Origin: Verrucomicrobiales bacterium
GTDB lineage: Bacteria; Verrucomicrobiota; Verrucomicrobiia; Verrucomicrobiales; DEV007
Length of the DNA: 64,000 bases
Assembly (NCBI GenBank): GCA_029213195.1
Contig: JARGNI010000004.1
Coordinates: 62,001 to 126,000 of the forward strand
Direction: 5' to 3'
Shown here: positions 25,106 through 33,629 of the stretch, piece after piece
Layout of the letters: each line of letters opens with the position of its first letter
How positions within the stretch are numbered: the stretch's first letter is position 1
Made by a program: the position numbers and the translations under genes
Notes under the pieces: generated by a model
Seen by the model: the letters and a program-made list of their open reading frames with translations, nothing else
Told to the model about the DNA's origin: nothing
The model's database searches: none

Positions 25106-25213
25106 ATCGGGGCGCCTGTTTCCACGCGTGGGTCGCTCGGCTTGGTGGCCTCTTCCTGTAGAAGGGCTCCTCGGCTTCTTTCGGAGTGGGGAGAGCGAAT
25201 CCTCGTAGACACG

Positions 25214-25246
25214 AAAAAGACCTCTGGCCTAAACCAGCGGTCTTTT
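25214..25246. terminator. Bidirectional intrinsic terminator
   Basis: AAAAGACC-T-CTGG / CCAG-C-GGTCTTTT forms a stem with one internal mismatch and a CCTAAA loop. T-rich ends occur on both strands (TCTTTT on plus, TTTTTCG on minus). It lies between the convergent unknown gene and the metallothionein gene and can serve both. The rest of 25106-25290 shows nothing else. Confidence 0.75.
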
Positions 25247-25290
25247 CGAAAATTGGCCGGATCGTCGCGAGGACATCCAAGCTCTGCCCA

Positions 25291-25458
25291 TCAACCGTGG
25301 CAGTCGCAACTTCCGTTGCAGCAGCCGTCACCGGTCTGGTGACCGCTGGCGCAGGCTTCGCTGCAGAAATCTTTTCCGTCTTTCACGACGTGGTGTCCCT
25401 GGGAAACCTTGCATTTGCAATCGGGACAGGCGCATGGAGTATCGGTAGATGTGCTCAT
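25291..25458 (-). CDS. Bacterial metallothionein (SmtA/BmtA type)
   Basis: 55 residues from ATG 25458. Ten Cys (9, 11, 14, 16, 32, 36, 46, 47, 51, 53) and four His. The [10 protein letters not shown] start, [10 protein letters not shown] centre and [10 protein letters not shown] end follow the zinc-finger-containing layout of cyanobacterial SmtA, which binds about four zinc ions. It would store or buffer excess zinc in the cytoplasm. It is divergent from an SmtB-type sensor gene, 55 bases away, repeating the classical smt locus arrangement. Confidence 0.92.
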   Translation of the reverse strand: MSTSTDTPCACPDCKCKVSQGHHVVKDGKDFCSEACASGHQTGDGCCNGSCDCHG

Positions 25459-25465
25459 AGTGATA

Positions 25466-25489
25466 ATATATGAACATACGCTCAGGTAT
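25466..25489. promoter_or_regulatory. Candidate SmtB-type operator
   Basis: ATATATGAAC-ATAC-GCTCAGGTAT is an imperfect inverted repeat (7 of 10 pairs) between the metallothionein and sensor genes. Size, the TGAAC half-site and the position resemble the repeats bound by ArsR/SmtB dimers in other smt and zia loci. Confidence 0.55.
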
Positions 25490-25513
25490 TTGTCAATTGT
25501 TTGTCCGTATATC

Positions 25514-25906
25514 ATGAGCGAAGTTGGATTTATGGCGAGTGAGTCTTCCCCAAAAGGAACCGAAATCGATGCTCCGATCTGCGACGAGCAACACGAACCC
25601 ACCCGAGATGTGGGATCATTTCCGCTCGAGGTGGAGGATTCTCAGCGAATGGCCGAGTTTTTCGCTGTCCTTGCCGATCCGACCCGTCTCCGCCTGATCT
25701 CCCTTCTCTCCTCTTCCGAGAGCTGCGTATGCGATCTGGCAGAGAACCTATCGGTTTCGGAATCGGCAGTGTCTCACCAGCTCAGGGCCCTGCGAAACGC
25801 CCGCCTCGTTCAGTATCGCAAGGTCGGGCGCCAGGTTTTCTACCGCTTGCACGACCACCACATCTTCGATCTCTATGCAACCGTTCGAGAACACCTTGCG
25901 GAGTAG
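25514..25906 (+). CDS. ArsR/SmtB-family zinc-responsive repressor
   Basis: 130 residues from ATG 25514. Winged-helix core: [17 protein letters not shown], then [31 protein letters not shown] with recognition helix and wing. The alpha-5 zinc site is complete with SmtB spacing: Asp114, His116, His127, Glu130. The alpha-3 region also has Cys71 and Cys73 (CVCDL), as in proteins with a second, thiolate-rich site. It should release DNA on zinc binding and so de-repress the divergent metallothionein. The 40-residue N-terminus contains Cys and His (PICDEQH). The 115 bases after it hold a weak hairpin and no gene. Confidence 0.92.
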   Translation: MSEVGFMASESSPKGTEIDAPICDEQHEPTRDVGSFPLEVEDSQRMAEFFAVLADPTRLRLISLLSSSESCVCDLAENLSVSESAVSHQLRALRNARLVQYRKVGRQVFYRLHDHHIFDLYATVREHLAE

Positions 25907-25951
25907 TTTGCTCCCGGGTCCCAACTGATCGTTCTGGTGAGAACAGGACCG

Positions 25952-25975
25952 GGGAGCTCTCAGGAAGGAGCTCCC
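25952..25975 (+). terminator. Candidate terminator after the SmtB-type gene
   Basis: GGGAGCT and AGCTCCC can pair (7 bp) around a 10-base loop 45 bases beyond the stop, followed by TGCTTTC. The T-run is short. It also lies downstream of accC on the opposite strand. Confidence 0.4.
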
Positions 25976-26021
25976 TGCTTTCGGATGCCCGGGCTGGGAA
26001 GGTTCCCCGTCGGGCAACCTG

Positions 26022-27413
26022 CTACTCCTCCTCCAACATGATGTCGGGAAGACCCTCGGGAGGCGCAGGCTGCGAGGCGAGAAACTTCTCGACCCAGGCA
26101 ATGTTGTAGTCACCGGAGCGAAACGCATTGTGTTTCAGGATCGAGGCCTGGAAAGGGATCGTCGTCTTGATGCCCTTGATCACGAACTCGTTCAGCGAAC
26201 GAATCATCCGGGCAATTGCGATCTCGCGGGTCGCTCCGGTCACGATCAGCTTCGCGATCATGGAATCGTAATTCGGTGGCACCTCGTAGCCGCTATAGAC
26301 GTGGGTGTCGACCCGAACCCCACGACCTCCGGGAGCATAGAAGAGATTGATCTTGCCCGGGCTGGGAGCAAAATTGTTGTAGGGGTCTTCGGCATTGATC
26401 CGGCACTCGATGGAGTGACCCCGAGGCTGGCTTTGGACGACGTGCTCGGAGAGTTTGTGTCCGGCGGCAACCCGGATCTGCTCCTTGATGAGGTCGCACC
26501 CACGGACTTCTTCGGTGATGGGATGCTCCACCTGGATCCGGGTGTTCATCTCCATGAAATAGAAGTTCTCGTTGTCGTCGACGAGATACTCGATCGTCCC
26601 ACAGTTCTCGTAACCGATGTTCTTGACGAGAGTTTCGGATGCCTCTGCCATTCGCTGACGAAGCTCAGGGGTCAGGAGCGGGGAAGGCGTCTCCTCGATG
26701 ATCTTCTGATTCCGGCGCTGCATCGAGCAGTCCCGCTCGCCGAGCTCTTTCACGTTTCCGTGACTATCGGCGACGATCTGGAACTCCACGTGATGAGGAT
26801 TCTCGACCAGTTTCTCAAGGTACACGTCCGAATTTCCGAAACAGGCCTCGGCTTCCTGGCGAGCCGCATGGAAAGCGCTGACAAAGCTGGCCTTGTTCAA
26901 GGCAGGACGCATCCCGCGACCCCCACCACCGGCGGTGGCTTTGATCATCACGGGGAAACCGATTTCTTCAGCAAGCTGGATCGCTTCTTCTTCGGTCTCG
27001 ACGATACCCTCCGAGCCGGGAGTCACGGGAACTCCATATTTCGTCGCGGTCGCACGAGCCGTATTCTTGTCCCCCATCATCGTGATGACATCGGCGGATG
27101 GGCCGATGAATTTCACGTTGCAGCTGGCACAAAGCTCGGCAAAACGGGCGTTTTCGGAAAGAAATCCATAACCGGGATGAATCGCGTCCACATTGGCGAT
27201 CTCGGCCGCAGAGAGGATGCTCTCCATCCTCAAATAGGAGTCGGCACTCGCAGGAGGTCCGATGCAGATGGCGTCATCCGCAAGGTGGACGTGCATGGAA
27301 TCGACGTCGGCTTCGGAATAGACCGCCGTGGTGCGCACGCCCAGTTCTTTGGCGGCGCGGATCACTCGGAGAGCGATCTCTCCCCGATTCGCTACAAGGA
27401 TGTTTTTGAACAT
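26022..27413 (-). CDS. accC: Acetyl-CoA carboxylase, biotin carboxylase subunit
   Basis: 463 residues. The N-terminal [24 protein letters not shown]-grasp Gly-rich loop [17 protein letters not shown]-like [17 protein letters not shown], and active-site [16 protein letters not shown] are intact. It carboxylates biotin on AccB with ATP and bicarbonate, the first step of fatty-acid synthesis and the source of malonyl-CoA, which the PKS in this window would also use. It follows accB by 45 bases. The C-terminus is about 15 residues longer than usual. Confidence 0.96.
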   Translation of the reverse strand: MFKNILVANRGEIALRVIRAAKELGVRTTAVYSEADVDSMHVHLADDAICIGPPASADSYLRMESILSAAEIANVDAIHPGYGFLSENARFAELCASCNVKFIGPSADVITMMGDKNTARATATKYGVPVTPGSEGIVETEEEAIQLAEEIGFPVMIKATAGGGGRGMRPALNKASFVSAFHAARQEAEACFGNSDVYLEKLVENPHHVEFQIVADSHGNVKELGERDCSMQRRNQKIIEETPSPLLTPELRQRMAEASETLVKNIGYENCGTIEYLVDDNENFYFMEMNTRIQVEHPITEEVRGCDLIKEQIRVAAGHKLSEHVVQSQPRGHSIECRINAEDPYNNFAPSPGKINLFYAPGGRGVRVDTHVYSGYEVPPNYDSMIAKLIVTGATREIAIARMIRSLNEFVIKGIKTTIPFQASILKHNAFRSGDYNIAWVEKFLASQPAPPEGLPDIMLEEE

Positions 27414-27458
27414 GACGTTCTGAGAAAAATCTGGAATCCGCGGAGGAATGGCTGCGGA

Positions 27459-27932
27459 TCACGCCGTTTTGACTCGGAAGAGAGGCTCTCCGAACTGAAC
27501 CGCGGTTCCGTTTTCGACGAGCAACTCGACGATCTCCCCACTGATCTCGGACTTGATCTCGTTCATGACCTTCATCGCTTCGATGATGCAGACGGTCGAG
27601 TCCGCAGAGACTTTGTCACCGACCTTCACAAAGGGATCGGAGTCAGGAGAAGGTGCCGTATAAAATGTTCCCACCATGGGAGAGGTCACCTCTTCGGTTC
27701 CCGCGGGAGGTCCCGATGCGGCAGGCGCTGCTGCCGGGGCACCGGCGGCGGGGGCAGCTGGAGCGGCGGCCTGGGGAGCTGGGGCCGATGCGAGAATCTG
27801 CTGCACCGCCTGCATGTCGATCTCGCCACCTTTTTTCAGCTCCAGCTTCGTTTCGTCCTGCTCGAGCTTGAACTGAGACAGCCCATGTTGATCCATGAGC
27901 TCGACGATTTTCTTGATGTCTTTGAAGTCCAC
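27459..27932 (-). CDS. accB: Acetyl-CoA carboxylase, biotin carboxyl carrier protein
   Basis: 157 residues. The C-terminal biotinyl domain has Lys121 in EAMKVMNEI and the SPMVGTFY strand. An Ala/Pro linker (about 50-78) joins it to the N-terminal helix ([21 protein letters not shown]). It is transcribed with accC. The 132 bases upstream separate it from the aminotransferase gene and have no other feature I can support. Confidence 0.96.
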   Translation of the reverse strand: MDFKDIKKIVELMDQHGLSQFKLEQDETKLELKKGGEIDMQAVQQILASAPAPQAAAPAAPAAGAPAAAPAASGPPAGTEEVTSPMVGTFYTAPSPDSDPFVKVGDKVSADSTVCIIEAMKVMNEIKSEISGEIVELLVENGTAVQFGEPLFRVKTA

Positions 27933-28064
27933 AGTATTTCGGGTTCGGGTTGATTCTTAAAAAGTTCGGGTCGACGGGGCGAGCCTGGCTGCAGTGTCAT
28001 GCAGAAGCGGTTCAGATTCCAGCGGAAAACACGCGCCCGATTCAAGCCGCGAATGAGCCTTTCG

Positions 28065-29243
28065 TCAAGCCCGGGCCAATCGCAATGCCTCCAGGGTTCG
28101 ATCGATATCGGAAAAGGTATTGTAGAAATGCGGGCTGAATCGCAGATAGGGAACCCCCTCGCGATCATGACGGAAACTCGGAACGATTCCCTGATCGAGG
28201 AGGGTGCGATAGGTTTTCGCCATGTCATCCGGTCGCTCGCGATCCGTGCAGGAGGTGATCCCGGACACGGCATCGCCTTCCTTCGGCCCGATCACCTCAT
28301 AACCCAGCATCGTCAGCCCGGAGATCAACTGCCCTTGCAACATCCGCAAGCGCTCGGCAACAACCTCGATCCCGACCGAGGTCAGCAAATCCATGGAGGC
28401 CTCCATCCCGAGGAGTCCCTGTGCATTGAGGACCCCGGGCTCATAGCGTCGGCCTCCGGGTTCAAAATCCACCGTCTCATCAGCGATGAAATCGGGGCAT
28501 TTCACATTCCACGCCCCGACGAGGCTGGGGCGCAGGTCCTCCATCCGCTCTTTCTTGACATAGAAAATCCCGGCGGTCATAGGGCCGAGCATCCACTTGT
28601 GGGAATCCGCGCAGAGAAAGTCGACATGCTTGGCCAGCGTTGGGAAGGCGCCCACGGTTTGAATCGCATCGAGACAGAACAGGATATCGCGGCTCCTCGC
28701 GAGCTCGCTCACGGCCTCGACATCGAGGCGATAGCCCGCGAGAAAATGATTCGATGCGAGCGCGAGCAGCCGGGTGTTGGGAGTGATCGCTTTCTCCACC
28801 AACTCCGGGGTGATCCGTCCGACCTCTTCCGGCTGCAGCAGGACGACTTTCACTCCGAACTCCTCGAGGTGCTTCCACGGATAGACATTGGCCGGGTAGT
28901 CGTCGAGATAAGTGATGATTTCGTCCCCGGGTTTCCAATCGATTCCGTTGGCGACGAGGCTGAGCCCGAGACTGGTCGGCCCGAGGAGGGCAATCTCGTC
29001 CTCTCCACACTCGATCAACTTTGCCGCGGACGCGCGGACACGATTCATGCGAGGGAGCAATACCTCGGAATAGTCGAGCTCTCCCGTCGAGGTCGACGTA
29101 TTGAAGTCGTTCATCGCATCGACCGCGACCTTGGGGAGCGTCGTGACCGCAGCGTGCGAGAGGAAGATTCGGTCCTGGCAACAGGGAAACTGCTCGCGAC
29201 GAAACGCTTCGTCTCCATCGATTCGAGAAAGAATATCAGACAT
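28065..29243 (-). CDS. PLP-dependent class V aminotransferase-family protein
   Basis: 392 residues. The fold-type I pattern of cysteine desulfurase/isopenicillin-epimerase-like proteins is present: FLSHAAVTTLP, LLGPTSLGLSLVANG, DDYPANVYPW, LASNHFLAGYRLD, LDAIQTVGAFP and the PLP Lys in ADSHKWMLGPMTAG. The catalytic Cys loop of desulfurases is not evident, so a true NifS role is doubtful; kynureninase- or epimerase-like activity on an amino acid is more likely. A RelE-like gene lies 24 bases upstream on the same strand. Substrate unknown. Confidence 0.85.
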   Translation of the reverse strand: MSDILSRIDGDEAFRREQFPCCQDRIFLSHAAVTTLPKVAVDAMNDFNTSTSTGELDYSEVLLPRMNRVRASAAKLIECGEDEIALLGPTSLGLSLVANGIDWKPGDEIITYLDDYPANVYPWKHLEEFGVKVVLLQPEEVGRITPELVEKAITPNTRLLALASNHFLAGYRLDVEAVSELARSRDILFCLDAIQTVGAFPTLAKHVDFLCADSHKWMLGPMTAGIFYVKKERMEDLRPSLVGAWNVKCPDFIADETVDFEPGGRRYEPGVLNAQGLLGMEASMDLLTSVGIEVVAERLRMLQGQLISGLTMLGYEVIGPKEGDAVSGITSCTDRERPDDMAKTYRTLLDQGIVPSFRHDREGVPYLRFSPHFYNTFSDIDRTLEALRLARA

Positions 29244-29267
29244 GACAGGAGGAGGGATGTCGATCGA

Positions 29268-29648
29268 TCAGACCCGGCGAGCTCGCTCGCCTTCCTCGAT
29301 CAACTCCCAGAACTGCTTCGACTGGGCGAGATCTTCGTCATCCCCGACAGGGAGATTGGCCCGATAGAGAAAGTCCTGGAAGGTGTTCCGGCTCAGGACC
29401 CGGTGCACGATGACCGACTGGTGATCCTCGGAAACTTCGAAGTAGAGCCGCACATCACTCGCCCGATAGCGATAGAGCTTTTTCCCATCACGCTCGATCT
29501 GGCCGAACGGCGCGTCGGCATCCTTTTCCTCGAGACCATCCAGGTCCTCGGGACGGACTTTGAACTCATTCAAAACCTCGAGCTGCTCCAGCGTAGGAAG
29601 CTGCGAGATCTCGGCGGCGCTGATTTCGTTGAAGATGACCTGGAACAC
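29268..29648 (-). CDS. RelE/ParE-superfamily-like small protein
   Basis: 126 residues. The core KLYRYRASDVRLYFEV...VIVHRVLSRNTFQDFLYRA has the strand pattern and basic residues of RelE/ParE toxins. An N-terminal part (MFQVIFNEISAAEISQLPTLEQLEVL) and an acidic C-terminus are extra. No antitoxin-like gene is next to it; the neighbour is the aminotransferase 24 bases downstream. It may be a domesticated family member rather than a toxin. The 212 bases upstream (29649-29860) show no gene. Confidence 0.5.
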   Translation of the reverse strand: MFQVIFNEISAAEISQLPTLEQLEVLNEFKVRPEDLDGLEEKDADAPFGQIERDGKKLYRYRASDVRLYFEVSEDHQSVIVHRVLSRNTFQDFLYRANLPVGDDEDLAQSKQFWELIEEGERARRV

Positions 29649-29860
29649 AGCTCAGTTTTTACCTGCCTGCGTCTCGAAACAAGAAAAACCTTCCCAGGAG
29701 GAGGAAATCCTGCGCGTCAGAAGAAATCGGAATGCGAATTCGCTTCGCTTCCACGAATTTTACAGAATGAGCGCGAATGAAGATTTCCGATTCGCGAAAC
29801 TCATTTCCACTCGCGTGCCATTCGCGTTGAGGCGGCGCTCGAGCAACGGGGAGAGCAGCG

Positions 29861-30454
29861 CTACGACCGGCTCGAGACGAAAACACTCGCCATCCCGGCG
29901 GCGGTGGCCGCATCGATTCCCGCCTGGCCATCTTCGAAAACGAGACAGTGCTCGGGAGCGACCCCCATCTGCTCGGCGGCGAGAAGAAACATGTCCGGAG
30001 CCGGCTTGCCTCGCTCGACGAGGGCCGGGGTGATCACGATATCGAAAAGGTCGCGAAGTCCGATTACCTCGAGCGAAGGCTCGACGATGGAGAGATCACT
30101 CCCCGAGGCCACCGAGATGTGTTTTCCTTCCTCTGCGTATTTCTTTGCGAGATCGGCAACCGCTTTCACAGGCAGCAGGCTGGAGAGATGTTGAGAATAC
30201 CACTCCACCTTCCAGTCGTGCACCGAGTCCGGATCGATGTTCGCCCCATAGCGCTCGTTCAATTCCATCGTCGTGACCCGGTCGGGAACTCCGGCATTGG
30301 CGTAGAATTCATCCTCGGTCCACTTCCACGGGGCACCATGGTGCTCGAAGCTGGCTGTCCAGGCGCGATAGTGAAGCGGCATCGAATCGACGAGCGTGCC
30401 ATCGCAGTCAAAAATGTAGCCTTCGAAATCGCGATCGGGGAGGTCCAGGGTCAT
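29861..30454 (-). CDS. HAD-superfamily phosphatase (beta-phosphoglucomutase-like)
   Basis: 197 residues. Motif I is DCDGTLVDSMP (nucleophile Asp in the first position, general acid two later), motif II SVASGSD, the Lys motif VERGKPAPDMFLLAAEQM and motif IV VFEDGQAGIDAATAAGM. A helical cap follows motif I (HYRAWTASFEHHG). These features match the PGM-like branch that hydrolyses small sugar phosphates. Substrate cannot be read from sequence. It is a single gene. Confidence 0.88.
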   Translation of the reverse strand: MTLDLPDRDFEGYIFDCDGTLVDSMPLHYRAWTASFEHHGAPWKWTEDEFYANAGVPDRVTTMELNERYGANIDPDSVHDWKVEWYSQHLSSLLPVKAVADLAKKYAEEGKHISVASGSDLSIVEPSLEVIGLRDLFDIVITPALVERGKPAPDMFLLAAEQMGVAPEHCLVFEDGQAGIDAATAAGMASVFVSSRS

Positions 30455-30564
30455 GGCGGAACCTTTGCCTGCATCCGCAGGGAATCAAATGACGAATGAG
30501 GAACTGCGTTACGAACCCCTTGATTCGATGATCAAAGGTCGGCCCAGCCCGGAAGAGAAAGAAA

Positions 30565-31095
30565 TCAGCTCTCGGAGTTGGCCGTTTCTTTTTCCTTGTC
30601 CTTGCTCAGGGTGGACTCGGAAGGAAGGGCCTCGACCACTTCGCCGTCGACGGTCTGTCCCCCTTTGGAGAAGAATTTCTTGAAGATGCGGCGAGGAAGA
30701 CTCTTTCCGGACTCTTCCGACTCCAACTCTCCGAGCGCGCTTTCCTTGGCCTTTTCCCAGGCCTGGGCAAATCCGGGGGCATTCACGACCATCCCCTTTT
30801 CGGCCCGGGCATAGATCTCCAACTCGCGTTCGAGGGCCTGGTAGTCGTCCTGGACACGTCCTGCGTTGATCTTCATCCGGAGATTCTCGTTCTCGACTTT
30901 GAGCTCATCGATCTTCTCCTTCATCTCCGACATTTTCTCCGCCTCGATCTCGAGCTTGTCGCTGAGGTGTCCCTTGAGACGCTTGAGTTCACGCTTGGTC
31001 TTGCTGTGGGCCACCAACGAAAGGATGCAAAGAAAGAATCCGAGGAGAAAGCCCAGCAGAAACCAGTTCGTGAAAATTGTCTTGAGTGTTTCCAT
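30565..31095 (-). CDS. Membrane-anchored coiled-coil protein, unknown function
   Basis: 176 residues. One N-terminal membrane helix (WFLLGFLLGFFLCILSLVA, about 11-29) and then a charged coiled coil from about 34 to 95 (KRELKRLKGHLSDKLEIEAEK). The C-terminal half is acidic with a basic patch (LPRRIFKKFFSKGG). The form is like a LapA- or YneF-type structural protein, but no family match is claimed. It is divergent from the GbsR-type gene, 117 bases away. Confidence 0.65.
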   Translation of the reverse strand: METLKTIFTNWFLLGFLLGFFLCILSLVAHSKTKRELKRLKGHLSDKLEIEAEKMSEMKEKIDELKVENENLRMKINAGRVQDDYQALERELEIYARAEKGMVVNAPGFAQAWEKAKESALGELESEESGKSLPRRIFKKFFSKGGQTVDGEVVEALPSESTLSKDKEKETANSES

Positions 31096-31185
31096 GTATG
31101 GAAACTATACGGGCCGTTCCGAGACCCGTAAACCGGTGAAATCGTCTCATGAGAAGAAAAAGAACTTGCGAAGCTTCATTCTTGC

Positions 31186-31205
31186 ATTTCTGTAAAGACA
31201 GAAAT
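31186..31205. promoter_or_regulatory. Operator of the GbsR-type gene (site 1)
   Basis: ATTTCTGT-AAAG-ACAGAAAT is a perfect 8-bp inverted repeat ending 7 bases before the regulator's ATG. An almost identical element stands at the same distance before the following gene, which points to autoregulation. Confidence 0.65.
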
Positions 31206-31212
31206 TAAGAAA

Positions 31213-31752
31213 ATGAAGGAACTTCCCGACTTTGCCCAGCACTTCATCCTCCATTGGGGAGAGATGGGCACGAAGTGGGGAATCAACCGCACCGTGGCAC
31301 AGATCCACGCGCTGCTTTTTCTCAGTGAAGAGCCTCTCAACGCCGAGGATATCTGCACCCGCCTCGGGGTGGCCCGCTCCAACGTCAGCAATAGTCTTCG
31401 CGAGTTGCAGAACTGGGGAATCGTAAAGGTCGTTCACCTCCCGGGTGATCGCCGCGATCACTTCGAATCGATCAAGGACGTCTACGAGATGTTCCGCATC
31501 ATCGCCGCTGAACGCAAGAAACGGGAAATCGACCCGACACTCGCCAATCTGCGCAACTGCGCCGATGAAGCTGGCCAGGAAAAAGGAGAAGGCGATCCCT
31601 ACGCCAAGAAGCAACTCGAGGAGCTGCTCGGCTTTTTCGAGCTGGTCAGCGATTTCTACGACAAGATGAACCGGCTCCCGACGAAGTCGGCGATCAAGGC
31701 GATTCGGATGGGAGACAAGATCGCCAAGTCCATTGGAGCCATCGGAAAGTAG
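31213..31752 (+). CDS. GbsR/MarR-family transcriptional regulator
   Basis: 179 residues. A winged-helix domain with INRTVAQIHALLFLSEEPLNAEDICTRLGVARSNVSNSLRELQNWGIV split over helix-turn-helix and wing (HLPGDRRDHFES) matches the GbsR type. The C-terminal helices (QLEELLGFFELVSDFYDKMN) would dimerise. It is preceded by one copy of a TTTCTGT/ACAGAAA palindrome and followed by a second before the epimerase gene, so it likely represses itself and that gene. The signal is unknown; GbsR relatives sense choline or other small molecules. Confidence 0.85.
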   Translation: MKELPDFAQHFILHWGEMGTKWGINRTVAQIHALLFLSEEPLNAEDICTRLGVARSNVSNSLRELQNWGIVKVVHLPGDRRDHFESIKDVYEMFRIIAAERKKREIDPTLANLRNCADEAGQEKGEGDPYAKKQLEELLGFFELVSDFYDKMNRLPTKSAIKAIRMGDKIAKSIGAIGK

Positions 31753-31773
31753 CCCTCTCTTTTTTCTCACCCT

Positions 31774-31793
31774 ATTTCTCTAACGACAGAAAT
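31774..31793. promoter_or_regulatory. Operator of the epimerase gene (site 2, GbsR-type)
   Basis: ATTTCTCT-AACG-ACAGAAAT differs from site 1 by one base in the arms and also ends 7 bases before an ATG. The flanking bases ATTAnTGAAATGAA are shared as well. Confidence 0.62.
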
Positions 31794-31800
31794 TACTGAA

Positions 31801-32775
31801 ATGAAAAACAACGAAACCGAACGCATCGTCCTCGCCGGTGGAGCCGGCTTTCTCGGACGTCATCTTGCCCGGACCCTCGAGCGCAGGGGCTACGACGTCG
31901 TCATCCTGACGCGGAACGCCGAACGCTACGACGGTCCCGGACGCGCCGTTTCCTGGGATGGGGAAACAGTCGAAGATCACTGGATGAGCGAACTCGAGGG
32001 AGCTCGCGCACTCGTCAATCTCGCCGGAAAGAGCGTCGATTGTCGGCGAACCCAGGCCAACTACGAAGGGATCCTCCAGTCTCGCATTCACTCGACCCGA
32101 GTCCTCGGGGACGCCCTGCGCAAAGTCTATCGAGTCCCCGAAGTCTGGGTGCAGGCCGGCAGTCTCGCGATCTATGGAGATGCGGGCGACCGCATCTGCG
32201 ACGAGAGCGGATTCATCCCTGATGAATATCCCACCGATGTCTGTGTCGCCTGGGAAGAAGCGCTGGGAGAAGCGATTCGCCCGGAAATGCGATGGGCCAT
32301 GCTGCGGATCGGATTTGTCCTCGGACGGGACGGCGGTGCCCTGCCCACCCTCGCTGGACTCACGAAGCTGGGGCTGGGTGGAACGATCGGATCGGGCAAG
32401 CAGTGGATCAGCTGGATCCACATCGACGACATGATGCGTCTCTTCGTCGAAGCGATCGAGAACCCTGCCGTCCACGGCATCTACAACGCAACCGGTCTCC
32501 AGCCCGTTCCCAATGCGGAATTCATGGAAACCCTGCGAAACACCCTCGGCGTTCCGTTCGGCATCCCCGCTCCCGCCCCGCTGGTCAAACTCGCCGCCCC
32601 TGTCATCAACACCGATCCCGATCTGGCCCTGAACGGTCGACGCGGGCTTCCCGTCCGCATCCACGGGCTCGGGTTCCAGTTTCGATTTCACGAGCTCGAG
32701 GACGCCCTCGCCGACCTCCTCGATGTCCCCATCCCAACCCGGGAAACGAGTTGGGTGCAAACCTTTGCCCGCTGA
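31801..32775 (+). CDS. NAD(P)-dependent epimerase/dehydratase (TIGR01777/YfcH family)
   Basis: 324 residues. Rossmann motif GGAGFLGRHL near the start; LVNLAGKSVDCR, VQAGSLAIYGD, MLRIGFVLGRDGGALP, WISWIHIDDM and a C-terminal DUF1731 part (LNGRRGLPVRIHGLGFQFRF) are the family blocks. Substrate is not known for this family. The gene has its own copy of the GbsR operator and stands 48 bases after the regulator. Confidence 0.88.
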   Translation: MKNNETERIVLAGGAGFLGRHLARTLERRGYDVVILTRNAERYDGPGRAVSWDGETVEDHWMSELEGARALVNLAGKSVDCRRTQANYEGILQSRIHSTRVLGDALRKVYRVPEVWVQAGSLAIYGDAGDRICDESGFIPDEYPTDVCVAWEEALGEAIRPEMRWAMLRIGFVLGRDGGALPTLAGLTKLGLGGTIGSGKQWISWIHIDDMMRLFVEAIENPAVHGIYNATGLQPVPNAEFMETLRNTLGVPFGIPAPAPLVKLAAPVINTDPDLALNGRRGLPVRIHGLGFQFRFHELEDALADLLDVPIPTRETSWVQTFAR

Positions 32776-32905
32776 TTCCCCATGACCATTCTCCACGATC
32801 TATATCGCCCTCGACGTGCACGTCCTCCTCGGAAGAAGCCGGGGAACCGGAAACCGTCCCGGCAAGAAAAACCGGTCGATCCCTTCACCCAAGAGGGTCA
32901 GGTCG

Positions 32906-33544
32906 ATGACCCAACCCTATTCGCGAAAACCAATGACCGATAATTCCACGCTGCCCCCTAACTCGGGCCTACGTGCTCAGCGATGGAAAGGCTGGTTCTT
33001 CAGCGGCCTGATCTCCTACCTGATCCAAGGGGTGTTGTGGACTGTCCTGGGGCTTGTCTTTGCGGTGTGGGAAGAAGTCTGGGGAAATGGCCTGATCGTC
33101 GACAGAGAGGCAAAGATCGCAGAAGGCGTCCTCGTCGCTTCCCCACTCGGGAGCATCCTTGGGTCTGCGATGCTCTACGCTGCCATCGGATTCATCATGG
33201 CAGGTCTCATTCACATGCTGGCCTACAGTATCCCGGGTGGCCTCTTCTGGGCTTTGATGAAACACGACTCAATCCTCGTGAGACATCCGTGGCTTTCGTG
33301 GATCGTCGGCTGGGCACTGGGAGCCAGTGCCATGGGATTCTTCTATTATGGAGAAGGCGGTTGGATCTGGAGTGCCACTGTTTTCGGCGGCTCTTACGGG
33401 ATTCTCACCGCAGTCGTTTGCCTCGCGGTTTGGAAGCGCACCATGGGAGGTGGGACATCCCGTGATGTGGGAGAATCGACGAAAGCTCGAACCGAGGAGC
33501 AAGGCGGAAGCGAACTGGAGGCTCCAGGCATTGAGACACCATGA
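32906..33544 (+). CDS. Membrane protein, unknown function
   Basis: 212 residues from ATG 32906, chosen because AGGG stands 8 bases before it; ATG 32933 is an alternative. About four membrane helices (GLISYLIQGVLWTVLGLVF, MLYAAIGFIMAGLIHMLAY, WLSWIVGWALGASAMGFFY, SATVFGGSYGILTAVVCL). The C-terminus is charged. No family recognised. It is followed on the same strand by two more small membrane proteins. Confidence 0.6.
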   Translation: MTQPYSRKPMTDNSTLPPNSGLRAQRWKGWFFSGLISYLIQGVLWTVLGLVFAVWEEVWGNGLIVDREAKIAEGVLVASPLGSILGSAMLYAAIGFIMAGLIHMLAYSIPGGLFWALMKHDSILVRHPWLSWIVGWALGASAMGFFYYGEGGWIWSATVFGGSYGILTAVVCLAVWKRTMGGGTSRDVGESTKARTEEQGGSELEAPGIETP

Positions 33545-33629
33545 TACCTGCGAAATCAAAATTGGCCCTATTACTGAGTGTTGCTACACGAACCCCACCG
33601 ATTCCCCTCGGAAAATAGGATATAGAGCG

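Noticed and set aside
28065-29243. Cysteine desulfurase (NifS/IscS)
   Set aside because: The PLP Lys is present but the catalytic Cys loop is not evident and no iron-sulfur assembly genes adjoin.
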